Origin: Strobilurus pachycystidiatus
Lineage: Eukaryota; Basidiomycota; Agaricomycetes; Agaricales; Physalacriaceae
Direction: 5' to 3'
Length of the DNA stretch: 64,000 nt
Assembly (NCBI GenBank): GCA_019915135.1
Contig: JAHLMK010000013.1
Coordinates: 992,001 to 1,056,000, forward strand
Position 1 is the stretch's first letter. Every line of letters begins with the position of its first letter. The notes beneath the pieces are model-generated. The model saw only the letters and a program-made list of their open reading frames with translations. It searched no databases and was not told the origin of the DNA. A program made the position numbers and the translations under genes. Positions 1 through 11,181 of this stretch are shown in pieces.

Positions 1-2
1 AC

Positions 3-889
3 TCCTTGAACCCCGCAATAGGAGATATGCTCTGTCGTCGCGGTGTCCCGCTTTGCAATATCTACGGTGGAACCGAATTCGGAGCGCCGACCCATTCGGC
101 TGTCATCGCCAGAGATCTTGCCGACGGGGATTGGGATTATATACACCTCGAGTCTATGGGAGGCATCGAATGGGTGCCCAGGGGAAACGGCTTCTATGAA
201 TGCATCTTCCTGGTCAGTGTACCAACTCTACCTTGTCCTCGAATTTCGCCCTAACTCGATGACATTCCGGCAGTGGACCAAGGAGCGCGAGGGAACTGTG
301 GTCAACCTCGATGACGGCAGAAAGGGATATGCCACTTCTGATCTCTTTCAGAGACACCCGACCAAACATAATTTGTGGAAATTGTGAGTATTTGTTTGAC
401 TGTCTGTTCTGTATTCCTTGGTTATAAGTCATTGGGCATAGTATAGCCAGGATTGATGATTTGATCGTGCTCTCTTCGGACAAACACGTTGTGCCCGGAC
501 CAGTCGAACGAATCATCAGCTCGAGTCCACTGGTCAAGTGTTGCTTACTCTTTGGCAACGGGAAACCACAGACTGGACTCATCATCGAACCCAGGAGTTC
601 GCTCGACGCCACAGATCAAACCTTGTTCGCAGAATTCATGGCCAAGATACAGTGAGTCCAATCAACTGGGTCTTGCGCCACCGTTGATGTAAAGAATAGA
701 TATGTCATAGAAGATGCAAACCGCAGACTCCCTGCACACGGAAGAATCTCTGGAGACATGGTCATCATTACGCATCCCAACAGGTGTCTCCCGCTCACTC
801 CCAAAGGTGCCGTGAACCATAAAATGTCCTTGGAGCTCTACCGAGAAGAGCTTATGTCGATATACTCGAATTCAACTCGTGATAAATAA
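3..889 (+). CDS. Adenylate-forming (AMP-binding) enzyme, 3' part, ends after the A domain
   Basis: Runs in from the left edge. Exons 3-212, 274-383, 442-651 and 700-889 join in phase to 239 residues ending in TAA at 887. Visible motifs are the A-domain core NIYGGTEFG, GYATSDLFQRHP, LWKFIARIDDLIV (the conserved GRxDD segment, here ARIDD) and a terminal KGAVNHKMSLELYREEL, the usual A10 lysine region. The family activates carboxylic acids with ATP. In basidiomycetes the closest relatives are NRPS-like adenylate-forming reductases, which continue into a carrier and a NAD(P)-binding reductase domain. Here translation stops right after A10 and the next 790 bases encode neither, so this is either a stand-alone ligase or a truncated reductase. 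The family call is firm; the substrate is unknown. Confidence 0.8.
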
Positions 890-1679
890 GGGTCTCGAAA
901 TGAAGAGGCTTGACCACTGTTCCGCTATCTTCCGCTATTACTGGTACTGGATCCTTGTATGAGGGACTGCACAAACAATGCCGTTAAGAAACCAGTTGAT
1001 CTTGAATCATGCCGTCGACTGTAAGATCGGAGTCACTAGCAACGACACAAAGATTCAAAGTCTTGATTGCACTCTGGCAGCGGATTGTACTCCCGAGAAG
1101 GCACTCGGCGCCTCAGCTGACTGGCTGGCGGCCGTAGACGGGACGTGTGTCGGAGCGACGGTGAGATATGCGACGCCTATGACATCGAGTACCCCTATGC
1201 ACTAGTAGCTAGTGAGCAGTGAGCACGTGTATGTTTCTCAATGGCAACTCGCTAAGTCTCGCTTGAAGTCAACGTTAACGGTAATCCTCCGAGTCGTCCC
1301 ATTGATTGAGTCTGCCGAGTCGCTTATTGCTTAAGCGCGGTGCCACTTGTCAAAGCCCTTCTGTGTGCATTTCTGACAGCAGAACTTTTTGATCGGTCTG
1401 CAAATGCTTGACGACTCGTTGTATATCAGGACGCTGAGCGCTGATCTCCCATGAACGCCACGATTGCGGCGATCACGAGAAAAGGGTTTAGCTCATCCTG
1501 GAAGTGGGTACTGGGTCTCGCGCTGCGAGGCATAGAATACTTTCGATTTGATCCCGATGCCGCACGAGTTTGGACACACAGAATCAAGGTGGGCGCGGCC
1601 TGCAGATCTCAGGATCAAGGGGGTATATAACTCTGACCGTCATACTGGGCCTAGAGCGATCATAGCATTGAAGACCGTT
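890..1679. other. Intergenic, no supported gene
   Basis: No reading frame here shows splice-consistent coding or a recognisable motif. In particular, no carrier-protein serine motif or NAD(P)-binding Rossmann motif continues the upstream adenylation domain. A 75-residue open frame at 978-1205 has no recognisable features. Confidence 0.5.
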
Positions 1680-3395
1680 ATGGCCCCCGTCCAAATCCCA
1701 GGAATAGATGTGGCGGCTCAGTAAGCTCACCTTTCTTGTCCATGTTCCACTATGATCTCGCTCTGTTGTAGAACGGGCCCCATGGTACGCATAAATACAA
1801 TTTGGGTATAAATGCCGCGCTCTCACTCTCTACTAGGCTATTGGCTACATGTTGAGCTTCTTCCTATACGGAATGTTGGTAGTGCAGCTTTGTACGCCCA
1901 GTATCAATGAATGCCTTGCTTCCCTGACGGAGACTACTCCTGCTAGACTTCTACTACGGGACGTTCCCAAAGGATTCCTGGATACTCAAGTCTTACGGTG
2001 AGCTATTTGCTTCTATCTCAAACGCCGAACATCCCCTCATAAGAAGCCTCAGTCGGTGTAATGTTCTCTCTGGAGACTGCCTACTCCGGCCTAGTACTCG
2101 CCGCAGCTTGGACTGCATATGGTCCTGGATGGGGTGATGTCGACACCATCCTGTTTTTCCCAACGACGTGGGACCCTCTGCCGTATCTGAACAGCTTTTG
2201 TATGTCCAGGCCATTGAATGACAGCCCCTTCCTCACGAGAGGTTTCCCAGTGGCATCTATGGCTCATAGCTTTTATATCTGGCGTATCTGGAGACTTACG
2301 CGAAGGGTATGGCTACCCCTTGTCATTGGAAGTGTACGTGTCCTTAGTTTTGCATTGTGCGATAACGGACTAATAGAAGCCACGCAGATTTCCCTCATGC
2401 AGATTGTGGTCGGGATCCACTGGCAGCGACGAGTACGAGGCCATGATTTCGTCCATTATGACTTGTGAATCTGATACAAGGCGGCATGATGCATCTCAGG
2501 TCGTGAAGATCGGCCGCAGAACTGCACTACTACAGCACGAAGTGGGTCCCGAAATGATTGTACGTGGGCGCTGTCTGTCAGCCTATCCTCGTATCACTCA
2601 ACGTCTTATCCAGCTGTGGATGGCTAGCAGCGCCGTATGTGATATCATCATCACAGTTGCCATTGTATGCATTGTACGCGACGCTTCTTTCTTTCGTTTC
2701 GGTCTTCCCAGCTCAGAAAAGTCTCATCAAGCTTCGTCGTCGTAAAAATCAGTCCAACTTCAGACGAACCAACGCACTGTTGGAGGGGCTCATGCGCTTC
2801 AGCGTAGAGACTGGCGCAATCACTAGTCTGACAGCGATATCCGAAATGATCCTCTTCCTTGCACTGCCCGGCAACCGGGTCTCCTGGATAATGTGCGTGA
2901 TCCTTCGCCTGTTCTTCGCTATGTAAAAGAGGCTTATATCCACCTGACCAGGTTTTTGTGCGTCGGCAAACTGTATGTTGTCCTCGAGAACCTTATGGAA
3001 TCCTCTTTTGACATTTGACAGGTATTCGAACACTCTCCTGGCTACCCTCAACTACAGAGCGCCGAGAGTGAGTGGTCATTCGAGCGGTGCCATAATCACG
3101 TCAGCCTTAGCGCCAACGAGCCAATTCTGGGAAGATACCGAGCAGTCGAATGCTCTCGGCCCGGGTGGATCTGTTCAAGTTCTGAGCACAAACCGACGCG
3201 CCATCCAGGTTCATGTCGGGCAAGAGACCGATGTCCAGCGGGATGGTGCACAACAGGAAGTGATCTCCATGAATGTATGTGCTTGCCTTGCCCGTCGAGG
3301 CACCTCCGCCTAACCTTCTCAAGGACCACCCTGACCTCAAAGGATCGCGCCTCACTTTGGACGATGAACCTTCCCTTCATCAACAAAGCAACTGA
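1680..3395 (+). CDS. DUF6534-type seven-transmembrane protein
   Basis: Thirteen exons keep phase: 1680-1720, 1772-1784, 1837-1891, 1947-1997, 2053-2199, 2251-2333, 2388-2432, 2500-2559, 2614-2673, 2732-2892, 2952-2972, 3022-3274 and 3324-3395, giving 353 residues. The order of motifs matches the agaricomycete DUF6534 family: N-terminal TGPMAIGYMLSFFLYG, then VQLYFYYGTFPKD, MFSLETAYSGL, AHSFYIWRIW, LWMASSAVCDIIITV, FRRTNALLEGLMRFSVETGA and GKLYSNTLLATLNYR. The hydrophobic segments fit about seven helices with a soluble C-terminus (HVGQETDVQ). Exon 2 is only 13 nt. Members are integral membrane proteins of unknown function, much expanded in basidiomycetes. If the last intron is retained, the protein ends at 3313 instead. 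Upstream exon boundaries 5-8 are the least certain. Confidence 0.78.
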
Positions 3396-3590
3396 GCTCC
3401 GGTTCAACGAACAGTCTATAGAATATACACGATACCTTTCTTGGTCTCTACCGTAGTCTCGACTGAACAACATAAGTTATAGCTCTTCGTCATTACAGTA
3501 CCGAGAAGACGAACCAACACGAGTGCACCAGACTTGGCCCAACGCCGGCTCAACACACAGACATTCGTTCATACATATGCTCTGAGACTT

Positions 3591-5246
3591 TCAGGCGCGG
3601 GGCTCTACCGAGATCACACACTGCGTGATCTTCCGATTGAAGGTCTCGAGCACATCAGGCTAGAGATGATCATCAGAGCGTTTCCTCCACTCAAGTACGA
3701 ATAGAACCTACCTTGACACAGTCAGATTTCGCAACCAGCCGGATCCTAAACCGCCTCACGACCATCTCGAAAATCACCCGAAGCTCCGTCAGCGCGAGGT
3801 TCTTCCCCAGACAGCCCCTTCATGCCCAGGCGGTTAGTCATACTTTCAACTCGAGCTACACATTCATACTCACATCGGCCCGTCAGAGAAAGGCTTGGAC
3901 GCCTTGGCCATGGCGCTCCCGTCCAGCCACCGTTCAGGTCGGAACACCTCCGCGTCATCGCCCCACACGTCGGGGTTCAGAGCGGAGACATGGTTTGGGG
4001 CGGCAATGACTGTCCCCGGCACCAAAGCGTACCCAGCCACAACAAGTCCCTGAGGCGGCACGACGCGGGGAAGTCCGAGCCCAGTAGGTGATTCGATGCG
4101 CAGGAACTCGTCGACAAAGGCATTCAAGTACTCCTTGTCGTTTCGGTTCAGCTCGTCATGAAGCCGTTCCTGGATGGACGGATTCGCCGCAAGGTAATAC
4201 ATCCCAGCAGACATCGAACTAGCCCACAATCGGCGATTAGCATACGGAGATGTTGAAGTTCGACTTTCGCGTACCTGGACATAGTCTCCACCCCAGCAAG
4301 CATCAGACCCACGAAATGAATGCCCATCATTGGTCCAGCAATCGTTTCGTCTTGCCTCAGCTTTGCAGTGAGCGCATCCGGGCCCGAATGGTATATCATG
4401 CGCATCACGAGTCCAAAGATGTGGTGTACCGACTTGTTGTGTTTGCGCATGATGAGCGGTACCAGTGGCCGCCACCACCAAGGAAGCATCGCCTTCGTCG
4501 TAATGACCTCGGAGCGTTCGGCTATAGTCTTGAGCGCAGGAACCACGACCATCTCGTCAAGGCAGTTTATGTCCTTGGGTACTGACACGACGTCTTTTTC
4601 TGACTCGACTAACCCGAACGGATTATCGAAAAGAAGGGCCGTGATCATATCGATTGCAAGAAAGTTGGTCCCTACGGAGTTGCGTCAGTTTTGCGGTTGG
4701 CAAGATCTATTCACGTACAAGGAATACAGTCGAAGGTCTTCTTCGCCTCCCATTTGTCCAGCATCAGGCTCACGAATTGTTCTACGCGAGGAACAAAGTC
4801 ATTGATGACCTTGGGGGTAAAGAGGCGGGCTAGCTTGTTTCGGAGCGTCGCATGACTTTCGCGGTCCCTTGCGGCTATGAGAGGGCGAAATCCCGAGACG
4901 ACGAAAGCCTCGTAGAAATCTGCCTTGTACACTCCGGAGTTTCGAGGAGAGTAGATTTCTGTAAGCGCATCGGCTGTCGCGAACGATAGCTCCCTTGGAG
5001 ATATACGAACAACTGGGCCTGAAGACTATGTTAGCAACGATCAGACAAAGCTGGACGAGACCCACCGTATCTAAGATGCGTTGCGCGCAGAACCTCCGAA
5101 TATTGGCCAGTGAGGTATGTCTGGAACTTCCAAAGGTACGAGAATTTGGCCAGCAGAGGGCCTGGGTGCTGGCGAAGCGAATAAGAGTCGATGAGATATG
5201 GGATGATATGGAGCGCAAAGAACAGCAGAACGACCTCGATGAGCAT
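3591..5246 (-). CDS. Cytochrome P450 monooxygenase
   Basis: Six exons (5246-5066, 5018-4719, 4671-4275, 4218-3874, 3817-3712, 3659-3591) total 1398 nt and encode 465 residues. MLIEVVLLFFALHIIPYLID is a membrane anchor, followed by the HPGP hinge. The I-helix is AGVETMS, the K-helix ExxR is EFLR, the PERF-type motif is FRPERW, and the haem loop FSDGPMGCLGKNLA carries the cysteine ligand. The P450 uses molecular oxygen and electrons from NADPH-P450 reductase at the endoplasmic reticulum to hydroxylate a substrate that cannot be read from the sequence. GPVVRISPRELSF resembles the large fungal pisatin-demethylase and benzoate-hydroxylase-like clans. Length is slightly under the usual 500, but no key motif is missing. 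It faces the DUF6534 gene tail to tail. Confidence 0.88.
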
Positions 5247-7076
5247 GGTGTAGGGAGTAGAGCGAAAGCATAGACGATGGGGGGCATCGTATATACGTGA
5301 TGGTATTAGGACGGCGTTGGAGTGTATCGGAGGACTAGTGTTGATTGGCATTGACAGGCCGAACGAAGACTGTTGCTTGTATGTACTTGTAGGTGGTCCG
5401 CTCAAATGCCGCCTAAAATCGCCCTGTGTGATTCTGCAGAACAGCTGAACGCGTCGGCGTATCCATGCGAGATATTGCTCAGAGTGAGTCGATCAAGGAT
5501 AGAACGTAGAGTCGTGGAGTCGGCGTTGGAGCGTATCCGAGTGGCTCGCATCGACGGGATGTTCTCCCGAGACAGCGATGGATCGAGGACCCGCTGATGA
5601 TCACAGCTCTGCACTTGAGATGAAGTGAGATACAGGAAGAGGAGAATCGAACGTTGCGGCACACCTCTCGGCATACGCGTCTGCTTCAGAAGGGAGCCTC
5701 AATCTTCTTCCGGTCACGATGAAAGCTTGAGATTACGAGGTCGATGCAGAGGACAAGCTGGATGTGTGTCTCGCCGAGTGACCGTTCGCCGCGACGGTAA
5801 TGGGGGGAAGGGGTCATCCTGGTGGTCTGCAAAAGAGTTGTGCATCACGGTGTCGCTGGAGATGAGAATGAGTTGTGCTCTGTTATCGAGAGTTAGAAGA
5901 CTCACGGGAACATGGAAGTGATACGGGGCGTAGCTTAGTCTATACAGCGCCCATTGTCATACTACACGCTAAACAAGAAAACAAAGACGGGATGCCGCAA
6001 GTGTGGCATCGCCCGTTAGGGCGACGCACAGAGAAAAGACGGAGGGTGGAAGACGTTGCTCTGGAAGATTTTCATCGGGCCTTCTGCGCTTTTTGGCGGG
6101 GAGATTGGCGAATAATCTTGGATGCTGTCGACGGCCTTCAGTCTGTGCACAAGAGGTAAATGGATCTAGTCTTCGCGCCTTACGCGCTTCACGGCGCACT
6201 CTGCATCCATCTTCGGTGCTCTGTGGTTTGCGCGCGCTGTATTTGAGAAAGCAAGATCATGCTGAAGGAGAAGAGAGTATCTTAATTGGGGTTAGGGCTA
6301 GGGTCACGGTCTCCGGCTGTCCCGGGCCATTTCGTTCCGCCACTGATTTTGCCACAATAGTTTCTCTCCATCTCTCTTGTCAACTGCTACGATTCAGTGT
6401 ACGAATTTGCTTGGTCTTGTAACCGCCTCTCCGTTCTCGGTCTTCTTGGCTCACGATCCTCGGTCTATGCCATCTGCACTCGGTCTGAGTCACCGCTACA
6501 TAATCTTTATCTATGCTGCCTGGCCGTTTTGTTCCGCTGACATGTGTGGCCTTGTGTGGCCCGTTTAGCATGTCACAGCTATCATGATCCAGCATCAGTA
6601 CGCACTTCCGGACAATGCATGCAAGCACGCGGTCTTAGGACCATCTTCCTGTAACACTTCCCTCAGCCTAGAATTCCTGCACTGCTGGCCTCAGGACGCT
6701 TACAGAGCCCATGGAATAGGGACACGCCGCGCGTTGTGACTATGTCATCTCCGTGCATCATGCGGTACGCCCTCCAAAGTCTAGACGAGGATCCCTTTCC
6801 GGCACGCCTCGTAGCGTCATCTCTTCCCCGTCAGCGCCTTCCTTCTCCGAAATCCTTTTCGCAATTTATCTCGGTAAACATCTCTCGCGGGACCTCTTGA
6901 CCGCCCTTGAAGCCTTCATCCTCATGCTGAGGAGACCAAATTCTTTGCTTGAGGATGCAAGTAGTCTGTTGCCTCTTCTTCATGGGGACATATAGTCTCC
7001 GACGTAAGTATAGTGTGTACAGGCACTGTAAAACCACCGCAGCATCCCGTCGGGCTCCTCTCCGCAAGTTTAGGTC
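5247..7076. other. Long intergenic region
   Basis: About 1.8 kb without a gene I can support. Open frames on both strands here lack recognisable motifs and splice-consistent extensions. A short run of telomere-like units, GGGGTTAGGGCTAGGG, sits near 6288-6303. The right end holds the promoter of the Myb-like gene. Confidence 0.5.
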
Positions 7077-7084
7077 TATATAAG
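7077..7084 (+). promoter_or_regulatory. TATA box of the Myb-like gene
   Basis: TATATAAG lies 52 bases upstream of the ATG at 7136, a normal spacing for a fungal core promoter. Confidence 0.6.
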
Positions 7085-7135
7085 AGCAGGTAACGGCGAT
7101 AACGAACGACCCACTCCCTCCACCGTTGACCGACC

Positions 7136-8048
7136 ATGACTCCCCGTGAGCGACGCGCTTGGACTGACGCCGAGGACCAACTCTTGCGCGACGCAGTCGC
7201 CATAGGTATGTCCGCCAACTCCCGTATCCTATCCATATCTTACCCAAACGCCATGTTCCTTTAGAAGACCCCGACACACCTACTCCCTCCAGATGGCACC
7301 TCATCGCGCAACACATCCCCTCCCGCACGAACAAAGACTGCCGAAAACGCTGGTTCTCTAGAATGTCCGGCCACATCCTCAAAGGCGGATGGGCTGCAGA
7401 CGAAGATGCTCGCCTCATCGAAGCGATAGCGCAGTGCGGTCCACGCTGGAGTGTAGTGTCCACCAAAGTGCGGACGCGGAATAGCGATCGTACGTCCCAC
7501 GGTCCCCCGTTGACACCGCTAAATTGTCTTACCATCGATAATCAGAATGCGCCAAGCGCTGGGCAGACACGTTGGATCCCACCATTGACCGCACGCCGTG
7601 GACGCCGGAGGAGGACGCGCTTCTCACCGCTGCCATCATTGACCATGGCAAACGGTGGGCCATGATCGTCAAGACGTATCTTCCTGGCAGAACGGGGCTT
7701 AATGCCAAGAACAGGTCAGTCCAGGTCCGTTGTTGAACGTGACCGTGCTCACCCGGTCGAAGGTACAACTCCATTACGCGCTTCAAGACGCGTACGCGTC
7801 GTTCCTCTTCCTCAGGCTCATCTTCATCGAGAGTTCTCCTCAAGAAGCCTGTCCAAGGCGGCGCGCCTTCCTACCAACTGTCGCCCTCTGACCTTGAGGA
7901 GATGTCATCATTCACGACTCTCCATTTCTCACCAGTGCTTCCCACCCAGTCCAGTTTCCTTCACGATACTTCAAATGCTTTTTCGTCATTCACGAGCAGC
8001 ATGTACGGCCACGGCTACGATTCCCAGAGCTTACAGTGGCTATCGTAA
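7136..8048 (+). CDS. Myb-like (R1R2R3-type) DNA-binding protein
   Basis: Four exons (7136-7205, 7265-7489, 7546-7714, 7763-8048) give 249 residues. Three tandem SANT/Myb repeats follow one another: RRAWTDAEDQLLRDAV...RWHLIAQHIPSRTNKDCRKRWFS, then KGGWAADEDARLIEAIAQCG...RWSVVSTKVRTRNSDQCAKRW, then TPWTPEEDALLTAAIIDHGKRWAMIVKTYLPGRTGLNAKNR. The spaced tryptophans and the (K/R)RW recognition helices are intact. The remaining C-terminal part is serine-rich and looks disordered, as in fungal c-Myb/Bas1-like regulators. It should bind DNA in the nucleus as a transcription factor; targets are unknown. It is divergent in style from its neighbours but next to a cellulase gene. Confidence 0.85.
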
Positions 8049-9086
8049 TGAGCGGTCCCGATTTCCTCTTCTGTATTTTATTTGTACTACTGTACTGCGC
8101 ATTATATCACTGAACCTACATATGTGTGTTACCAGAATTAATGAACTTACGTTTCTTTGGCTCACGATGTAAGGACATAGGCAGAAGGCTTGCCAGACCA
8201 GTAGTACACATTGAAACGTCCAAGTATTGGCTCGGATTCGGGCTTCTTGGCGCATGATTCACAGCTCTGCGCTCAGATGAAGAACAGATTGCAATCGATT
8301 CTCAATAGAGTGAAGAAACAGAACATCTCTTAGAAAAAACCAGTAAGAACGAGACCCCGTCGCCGACTCGCTCGGTATATCATCATCATGGTGATTGTAC
8401 ATGGAGCCTTCTGGCATAAAGAAACTTGGAAGAAAGCTTCGATCTTCCGAAATTGCCCCAGCCGAGAGTCGAGCAAAGCTCAACGACAGGTACCCTTCCC
8501 TCGAAGGACGATATATGACGGACCAGAATCTATTGTTGGTAGTTTCTCCGAGGATAGCATGCCTCGAGACAAGGAGCAAGAAATTGTTGGACAGCGTTGG
8601 AAAAATGGAGAATAGCGCCACGAGAAGTTAAATGCGCCTCGTCGTTTCTTCGTCTGCCCATGTAGGGAAAACAAGTCGCGCAATTCCGCAGTCGCTCGTA
8701 ATGCACACGGACGTCGGGACGAAGCAAATGTGCTTTCCCAGGTCCGAGCGTCCGATGAATAGGATGGTCCGTGCCGAGTGTCAATGAATTGATGGAGGCC
8801 TTATTTTGAACCTAGGACTTTCCCCTTTTGGGTTGCTCGACCTGTCCTCAACGATGATGAACGCTTCAAAGGTGGACATACTCCCCTTGTCTATCGGGCG
8901 CGACTCGCCCAAAATAACTCGTACATGACCAGTCAGTCTTGGCGGTTCTTCGGCGGCGTATCTCTACGGACTCTCCTCGGCTGGAGCAGGACTCTCTCTA
9001 GCTCATACGAGCATGCACACCTCACAGCGGTTGAAGCGTCGGTCGCCAGACCATCCTCCAGTTCCAGACATTTTCCGGGAGACTGC
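8049..9086. other. Intergenic, upstream region of the cellobiohydrolase
   Basis: No supported gene. Overlapping short frames on both strands between 8040 and 8780 show no motif. The 3' part is the promoter of the GH7 gene. Confidence 0.5.
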
Positions 9087-9094
9087 TATATAAG
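9087..9094 (+). promoter_or_regulatory. TATA box of the GH7 gene
   Basis: TATATAAG is 46 bases upstream of the ATG at 9140, fitting a strongly expressed, regulated cellulase promoter. Confidence 0.65.
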
Positions 9095-9139
9095 CATCAC
9101 CGTTCTTCCTCACAAAAAACATCGACAGCCGCCCCAGTC

Positions 9140-10873
9140 ATGTTCGACAAGCTCTCTCTCATCTCCTTCGTTTTCTTCGCGGTAGTCGCCGGTCAGCAGA
9201 TTGGCACTAACACGGCGGAAACCCATCCAGCCCTTTCTATACAACAATGTGCGGCGGGAGGGACTTGCACGACCCAGGTCTGTCCTCAGCTTCCATCCGT
9301 GATGTAACATTGACTCGGGACACATAGTCGCGTTCCGTCGTGCTCGATTCTAACTGGCGCTGGCTCCACGCCGTTGGCAGCACCACAAACTGCTTTACCG
9401 GAAACACCTGGGATGCCACGCTCTGTCCTGACCCCACTACCTGTGCGACCAATTGTGCACTCGACGGTGCCGACTACCCGGGCACATACGGTATCACCGC
9501 TAGCGGCAGTGCCCTCACTCTCAAGTTCGTCACCCAGTCATCCAACAAGAACATCGGATCTCGCGTGTACCTCATGCAGGATGCGAACAATTATCAGATG
9601 TTTAACTTGAAGAACCAGGAGTTCACATTCGACGTCGATGTCTCCAACCTTCCCTGTGGTCTCAACGGCGCTCTTTACTTCGTGGAGATGTCCCAGGATG
9701 GCGGAAAGGCAAAATACCCCAGCAACAAGGCCGGTGCAGCCTACGGCACTGGCTATTGTGACTCACAGTGTCCCCATGACATCAAGTTCATCGACGGCGC
9801 CGTGAGTATCCTTTCTTGTCTACCAGACCGTCATTGACAATATCCTAGGCTAATATTCTGAACTGGACTTCGGCTGCCAACGATCCCAACGCCGGTACCG
9901 GATTGTACGGCACTTGCTGTTCCGAAATGGATATCTGGGAAGCTAACTCCATGTCCGCTGCATTTACCCCACATCCGTGCACGGTCGAAGGACAGACCCA
10001 GTGCTCTGGTACCGACTGTGGTGACGGTAGTGAACGTTACGACGGTGTTTGTGACAAAGACGGTTGCGACTTCAACTCGTACCGCCAGGGAGTCAAAACC
10101 TTCTACGGTGCCGGAGAGACCGTCGACACGTCCAAGACATTCACCGTCGTCACCCAGTTCATCACGACGGATGGCACCGCTGCCGGCGATCTTCACGAAA
10201 TCAGGCGCTTCTACGTTCAGAACGGTGTTGTTATCCCCAACTCCTTCTCCACCTTCCCCACCCTCGCGTCTTACAACTCGATCACCGACGCTTACTGCAC
10301 TGCGCAGAAGACCCTCTTTGGAGACACCAACTCCTTCGAGGCACGGGGCGGTCTGGCCAAGATGGGCGATGCGTTCGAGACAGGAATGGTCTTGGTACTC
10401 AGTTTGTGGGATGACCACGATGTCAACATGTTGTGGCTCGACAGCACCTACCCTACCAATGATAGTACGACCCAGCCTGGAGCCGCTCGTGGCTCTTGTG
10501 CTACTACCTCTGGCGTCCCAACGACTGTCGAATCACAAACCCCGAACGCGTCGGTTGTCTACTCCAACATCAAGTACGGTCCCCTCAACTCGACCTTCAC
10601 CGGATCCTCGGGTGGTGCGACCACTGGTTCCCATACCACGACTGCAGCTAGCTCCTCCCAGACTGCGTATGGACAATGTGGAGGTAAGATCCGCGTCTGA
10701 CCCTTTCGAATCAAGCTCATGGTATCTGTACAGGTATTGGTTGGACTGGTGCTACTACTTGCGTTGCAGGTTTCAAATGCACAGTGAATGGCGCCTACTA
10801 CTCTCAAGTGAGTATCTCCTTCACCTCTTTCTGAACAATGAGCTGACTTTTCATCCAGTGTGTTCCTACTTGA
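9140..10873 (+). CDS. cbhI: GH7 cellobiohydrolase (CBHI) with C-terminal CBM1
   Basis: Five exons (9140-9277, 9328-9801, 9849-10683, 10734-10807, 10859-10873) encode 511 residues, the usual length for a modular CBHI. A signal peptide ([18 protein letters not shown]) precedes mature QQIGTNTAE. The GH7 catalytic triad motif EMDIWEAN holds the nucleophile Glu, the Asp and the acid/base Glu. Tunnel-loop landmarks [33 protein letters not shown] and [20 protein letters not shown] are present. A Ser/Thr-rich linker leads to the CBM1 [14 protein letters not shown]...YYSQCVPT with its four cysteines and aromatic residues. The secreted enzyme releases cellobiose processively from cellulose chain ends with retention of configuration. 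It faces an MFS sugar porter tail to tail, suggesting shared sugar use. Confidence 0.96.
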
Positions 10874-11181
10874 TTGATATAGTATGATGGTGCAATTACT
10901 GTTTGAGAAGTATTACGCGCCTCACTGCTCTCCAAAAGTTCAACATTTGTGAAATAGTCATACGAAATGTTCTTGTAATACACGATTCTGCAATTCCGCC
11001 AGACCTATGTTATTTCTTTCTACCCCAGACAAAGACGCTACAGTTGAGTATTCTCATGGTTCAAGAAGAATCCTCGCCGGATCCATCGACGCTCTTCTTG
11101 TGGGAAACATTGCCCGACATGTCATCGTATAGATGTACTGGATCGGCGACTTTCCGGCGAAAGATGTATCTGAATAAAATA

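Noticed and set aside
6288..6303. Chromosome end or healed telomere
   Set aside because: Only two or three imperfect TTAGGG-like units inside ordinary sequence, with genes on both sides.
9831..10418. 195-codon open frame antisense to the GH7 gene
   Set aside because: It lies opposite the catalytic core of a well-supported cellulase; it is a shadow caused by codon bias and has no motif of its own.
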